Origin: Methanosarcina sp.
GTDB taxonomy: Archaea > Halobacteriota > Methanosarcinia > Methanosarcinales > Methanosarcinaceae
DNA length: 9,443 nt
Direction: 5' to 3'
Assembly (NCBI GenBank): GCA_003157235.1
Contig: PMJC01000289.1
Coordinates: 1 to 9,443 of the forward strand
A model generated the notes under the pieces. It ran no database searches and was not told where the DNA came from. It was given only the letters and a program-made list of their open reading frames with translations. This document shows positions 6,489 through 9,443 of this stretch, in pieces. The stretch's first letter is position 1. The number at the start of each line of letters is the position of its first letter. A program made the translations under genes and the position numbers.

Positions 6489-7679
6489 TCATTTTTGTCT
6501 CCTATTAATAGCCTGCAGCCCTATTTTCACAAGATCAGGAAGTTTTCCACACTGCATGATCTTCATTTGATCAGGAGAAATGAGCTTTAAAGCTGCATTC
6601 ATGAGGGTATCGGACTTAATGAGCCCATCCATGAGCCGCCTTATATGTACTGAAGTCTCAATTGCATTTCCAATCTGAATCCTCCATCGGTGGTCGTATT
6701 CTTCAAGCCGACATCCCCCTGCAACAAATTCTGCTGCAGTTTCACCTGCCACTTTTCCAGCAATCATAGCAGGTGGGATCCCACCTCCATTTGTCGCAAT
6801 AATATGCCCTGCTGCATCCCCTACAATCAGCGAATCTTCGGTTGCAGTTCTCTTCGGAGCCCCATTGACCGGAATTATACCTGCAATAACATTCAGAAAA
6901 ACACCGTTTTTCAGCTTCTGGCCGGCGATAGGATGATCCTGAATGAAACGATTTAGATACTCTTTTACAGATACCCCCTTTTCAGCCATTCTGATTCGGA
7001 TCCCTAGTCCTACATTGGCCCGATCTTCGCCCTCAGGGAAAATCCAGGCGTAACCTCCAGGAACGAAATTGTTCCCAAAATACATCTCAAGCGAATCGGG
7101 ATCTATATCCACATTCCTTACCTGATATTCCAGAGCCACATATGTTTCCCTTTCTCCGGGCTTGAAAGAGAGACCTTTTGATTTTGCAACCAGAGAGTTG
7201 GGACCATCGGCTCCAATTATCGCCTTTGCTATAATAACGTGTTTCCCATAAATTCCTTTCGTTTCTACAGTTGTGCCTTCCACCTTTGTAACGCAGGTTT
7301 TTATCATCAGTTCAACCCCTTCCTTTGCTGCCTGCTCAGCAAGAAACTGGTCATATCTACGCCTATCGAGAACAGCACCCCTGACAGCAAATTCTTTCAC
7401 ACTGCAATTTGGAGAGATGATACGCTGAGTTTTGATACGCTGGAGTACGCAGGAACAAGGATAGTTTTTCAGGTAATTTGGCAGTTTTGCATCAGGAAGA
7501 AGGGCCTGGATTTCAGAGGCATCGGGGAGAAAGCCTGCACACTGAATAGGACTTCCTAATTCCTTTTTTTTATCAAGAAGAAGGACCGAAGATCCATGTT
7601 CTGCCGCATAAAGGGCAGCAGTAGAACCTGCTGGGCCTGCGCCAACGACGATGACATCGTAATAGTCTTTTGGAATCAT
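6489..7679 (-). CDS. Geranylgeranyl reductase family FAD-dependent oxidoreductase
   Basis: This 396-residue flavoprotein starts at an ATG with an AGGA ribosome site (minus strand, about 7690-7693). Its N-terminal dinucleotide-binding fold has GAGPAG (13-18) after a beta strand and an acidic residue at D36. Further family marks are QCAGF with C47, GADGP (156-160), PGGYAWIFPEG (207-217, the YxWxFP signature of geranylgeranyl reductases) and GDAAG (287-291) followed by a glycine-rich GGGIPP. The family saturates double bonds of geranylgeranyl chains, in archaea on digeranylgeranyl glycerolipids, to give saturated membrane ethers. A cysteine at the C47 position is reported as important in the Sulfolobus enzyme. 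Methanosarcina genomes carry several paralogues, so this copy could instead act on another isoprenoid, such as a quinone-like or polyprenyl side chain. Family call is strong; substrate is not shown. Confidence 0.9.
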   Translation of the reverse strand: MIPKDYYDVIVVGAGPAGSTAALYAAEHGSSVLLLDKKKELGSPIQCAGFLPDASEIQALLPDAKLPNYLKNYPCSCVLQRIKTQRIISPNCSVKEFAVRGAVLDRRRYDQFLAEQAAKEGVELMIKTCVTKVEGTTVETKGIYGKHVIIAKAIIGADGPNSLVAKSKGLSFKPGERETYVALEYQVRNVDIDPDSLEMYFGNNFVPGGYAWIFPEGEDRANVGLGIRIRMAEKGVSVKEYLNRFIQDHPIAGQKLKNGVFLNVIAGIIPVNGAPKRTATEDSLIVGDAAGHIIATNGGGIPPAMIAGKVAGETAAEFVAGGCRLEEYDHRWRIQIGNAIETSVHIRRLMDGLIKSDTLMNAALKLISPDQMKIMQCGKLPDLVKIGLQAINRRQK

Positions 7680-7732
7680 AAAGAAATATTCCTGTTATTT
7701 ATTTAGCATTTATAATTTACTAAGGAATTGTC

Positions 7733-7740
7733 TATTTAAA
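7733..7740 (-). promoter_or_regulatory. TATA box for the geranylgeranyl reductase gene
   Basis: TTTAAATA on the minus strand lies about 57 bases before the ATG at 7679. Initiation about 25 bases downstream would fall near 7711 and give a leader of around 32 bases that contains the AGGA ribosome site. A second TATA-like run, TTATAAAT near 7709-7716, is too close to the start to give a leader containing that site. Confidence 0.45.
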
Positions 7741-7742
7741 CC

Positions 7743-8275
7743 TTTCTTGAGAGTTTATGTTCCGCCATATGATGAACACATAACGTTCAAAAAAATAACC
7801 AGATCTTAGGATTAAAATTTGAGAATTCCATATCATTCTATGTTTTGTATAATAAGAAAAATATAAATAAAGAAATCTCTTACCCTTTAAAGACACAGAA
7901 ATTACGATATAAGTCAAAATCCTGAAGGCCATTTATAAATATACTATGGAGTAACTTGCCAAAGTTCATACAGTCCCTAAAAAAAGATAAAATTAAAAAA
8001 CTGTACTTATCAAAGAAGAAGATGATTATCATAAGAGTACGCAGAGAAATAGCTGAATATGTTAATATTTATCACACAATCGTAAGGTTGCTATAATTCA
8101 TTCTTGTCTCTCTGAGTGAGGTGGCATGCGATGCTTGCTCATATCTACACTTGGATTAGGATTCCTGAAGATACCTGAGATTTCTCAGAGGTGGTATAAA
8201 CTTTTCTTGCTTTCGACAGTAACCTTATAAGGAAATTTTTGAAAAAAACTTCCCCAGCGGAATGAGATGAAAATT
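7743..8275. other. Intergenic stretch between ftsY and the reductase, no assured gene
   Basis: No intact gene or tRNA was recognised. Three things stand out. TTTATAAATA (7932-7941) would direct transcription to the plus strand, away from both neighbours. A frame open from 7923 to 8093 ends in a segment REIAEYVNIYHTIVRLL that resembles a helix-turn-helix or a transposase tail. A less AT-rich block (about 8100-8230) contains small dyads, GCAT-GCG-ATGC at 8124-8134, CTGAGA/TCTCAG at 8175-8188 and CCTTATAAGG at 8223-8232. These could belong to a small RNA or to a decayed gene. Confidence 0.4.
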
Positions 8276-8292
8276 AGCTATTAATAATAGCT
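8276..8292 (-). terminator. Hairpin downstream of ftsY, possible terminator
   Basis: AGCTATTA-A-TAATAGCT is an 8-bp perfect stem with a one-base centre, 18 bases after the ftsY stop on the minus strand, followed by AATTTTC. The stem is AT-rich and the T run short, so termination is plausible but not certain. Confidence 0.4.
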
Positions 8293-8309
8293 TGAAAGCT
8301 AGATTATTT

Positions 8310-9443
8310 TTACTGATTAAAAAGTTGATCTATGAACCATTTGGGGTCGAACTTTTTCAGATCTTCATAGCTCTGCCCCATCCCAAAAAAGAGAATTGGC
8401 TTTTTTGTGATATAAGCAATGGAAATACCAGCTCCACCTTTGGCATCGGCATCGATTTTTGTCAGAATAGAACCATCGATTGGCACAACTTCATTGAACA
8501 GGGCAGCCCTTTCAACTGCATCATTTCCTGCAACTGCTTCATCTACAAAAATTATGAGGTCTGGAGTACTTGTCCTGCAAATCTTTTCCATCTGTGCCAT
8601 AAGGTTCAAGTTTGTATGCATACGGCCTGCAGTATCTGAAAGCACGAAATCTATTTTATGGGCTTTTGCGTACTGGACTGCATCATAAATAACTGCTGCT
8701 GGATCAGCTCCAGACTTATGCTTAATCATTTTTACTCCCAGCCTTATAGCATGAATCTCAAGCTGATCAATAGCACCTGCCCTGAAAGTATCTCCTGCAG
8801 CCAGAATTACGGAATGACCTGACTTAACCAGCCTGTGAGTTAACTTTGCAATAGATGTTGTTTTTCCTGTTCCATTAACCCCAACAAAAACAATGTGGAC
8901 AGGCTTATCTATATTCTCCACATACTCGTCAAAATCATAGGTATTAGCAGAAACAATATCCAGGATAGCTTTTTTCAAGGCTGCCTCTACTATTTCTTCG
9001 GTATTGCTGCCAATACGTTTTGTGGTACCTGTGAGCTGATTTTTCACTGATTCCACAATCACCTCGGAAACTGAGAGAGCAAGATCACTTTCTAGAAGAC
9101 CCATTTCGAGTTCCCAAAGAGGCTCTTCCAAATCCTTAATATCCAGATAGACTTCCCTATTAAAGACCAGAGCTTTTGCCTTCTGTGCAAACCCAACATT
9201 CGATACCTTTTTGAAAAAGGATTTTTTCTCCTCAGGTTTTTTATCTACATACACTTTTTCTTTTTCAGCATCAATCTCTGCCGCTTTTTGTCTCTCTTTA
9301 ACTCTTTTTTGGTATTCGACCTTTTTCTTGTCTTCTTTGTTAACAGTTATAGGCATAGTCGTTACAGACTCTATATGTTCAATTTCAGGACTTTCCTCTC
9401 TCAGAGATGTTACAAAATCTGTCTCTTCTAAAACTGGCTCGAG
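8310..9443 (-). CDS. ftsY: Signal recognition particle receptor FtsY (partial, N-terminus off window)
   Basis: The frame stays open from the right edge, so the visible 377 codons lack the true start; the internal ATG at 9356 is probably not the start. The visible N-terminal part is acidic, then strongly charged (about 1-80), like the membrane-associating A region of FtsY. A helical N domain follows (about residues 85-165). The G domain carries GVNGTGKTT (188-196), DTFRAGA (218-224), DTAGR (270-274), TKID (328-331) and GMGQ (354-357), with the SRP-GTPase-specific insertion between them. LFNEV and DADAKGGAG, also typical of FtsY, are present. FtsY binds the SRP54-7S RNA-ribosome complex at the membrane and hands nascent membrane proteins to SecYE by reciprocal GTP hydrolysis. 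All GTPase motifs are intact. In related methanogens ftsY follows ribosomal, eIF6 and prefoldin genes; those would lie to the right, outside the window. Confidence 0.95.
   Translation of the reverse strand, partial: LEPVLEETDFVTSLREESPEIEHIESVTTMPITVNKEDKKKVEYQKRVKERQKAAEIDAEKEKVYVDKKPEEKKSFFKKVSNVGFAQKAKALVFNREVYLDIKDLEEPLWELEMGLLESDLALSVSEVIVESVKNQLTGTTKRIGSNTEEIVEAALKKAILDIVSANTYDFDEYVENIDKPVHIVFVGVNGTGKTTSIAKLTHRLVKSGHSVILAAGDTFRAGAIDQLEIHAIRLGVKMIKHKSGADPAAVIYDAVQYAKAHKIDFVLSDTAGRMHTNLNLMAQMEKICRTSTPDLIIFVDEAVAGNDAVERAALFNEVVPIDGSILTKIDADAKGGAGISIAYITKKPILFFGMGQSYEDLKKFDPKWFIDQLFNQ

Noticed and set aside
7732..7932. 66-codon minus-strand frame upstream of the reductase
   Set aside because: It overlaps the reductase TATA box, has low-complexity hydrophobic and aromatic content, no ribosome site and no recognisable motif.

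Overview
The window looks like a piece of a Methanosarcina-type chromosome (a methanogenic euryarchaeon). The evidence is a geranylgeranyl reductase for isoprenoid membrane lipids, an SRP receptor FtsY, archaeal TATA-like boxes in place of -35/-10 promoters, TTG starts behind Shine-Dalgarno motifs, long AT-rich intergenic stretches, and transposase remains of the kind common in Methanosarcina. The genus is an inference from recognition of the proteins; no search was run.

Layout, left to right. (1) 1-1361, minus: an APC-superfamily transporter of the KimA/YdaO potassium-uptake type, running off the left edge, with a TATA box at 1420-1429. (2) 1362-3084: a 1.7 kb gap with no intact gene. It holds a decayed IS5-type transposase in two pieces: the N-terminal part on the minus strand (2668 down to about 2085) and a C-terminal part on the plus strand (1855 to about 2084). 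They meet tail to tail and share a perfect 31-bp inverted repeat. (3) 3085-4890, minus: a membrane-embedded M50 (site-2-type) metalloprotease with two PDZ-like domains and a TTG start. (4) 4940-5935: a decayed insertion sequence of about 1 kb with recognisable imperfect terminal inverted repeats and a transposase broken by at least three frameshifts, ending about 50 bp from the protease start. (5) 6108-6467, plus: a small TPR protein. (6) 6489-7679, minus: a geranylgeranyl-reductase-family flavoprotein, converging on the TPR gene with 21 bp between stop codons. (7) 7680-8309: a gap with the reductase promoter, a possible plus-strand promoter and a short helix-turn-helix-like frame. (8) 8310-9443, minus: ftsY, cut by the right edge inside its N-terminal region.

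The intact genes do not form a pathway. They are separate units with different household jobs (ion uptake, membrane proteolysis, lipid saturation, membrane-protein targeting), several of them at the membrane. The two insertion-sequence remnants flank the protease. I found no convincing new defence or mobile system; the most unusual structure is the split and inverted transposase remnant.
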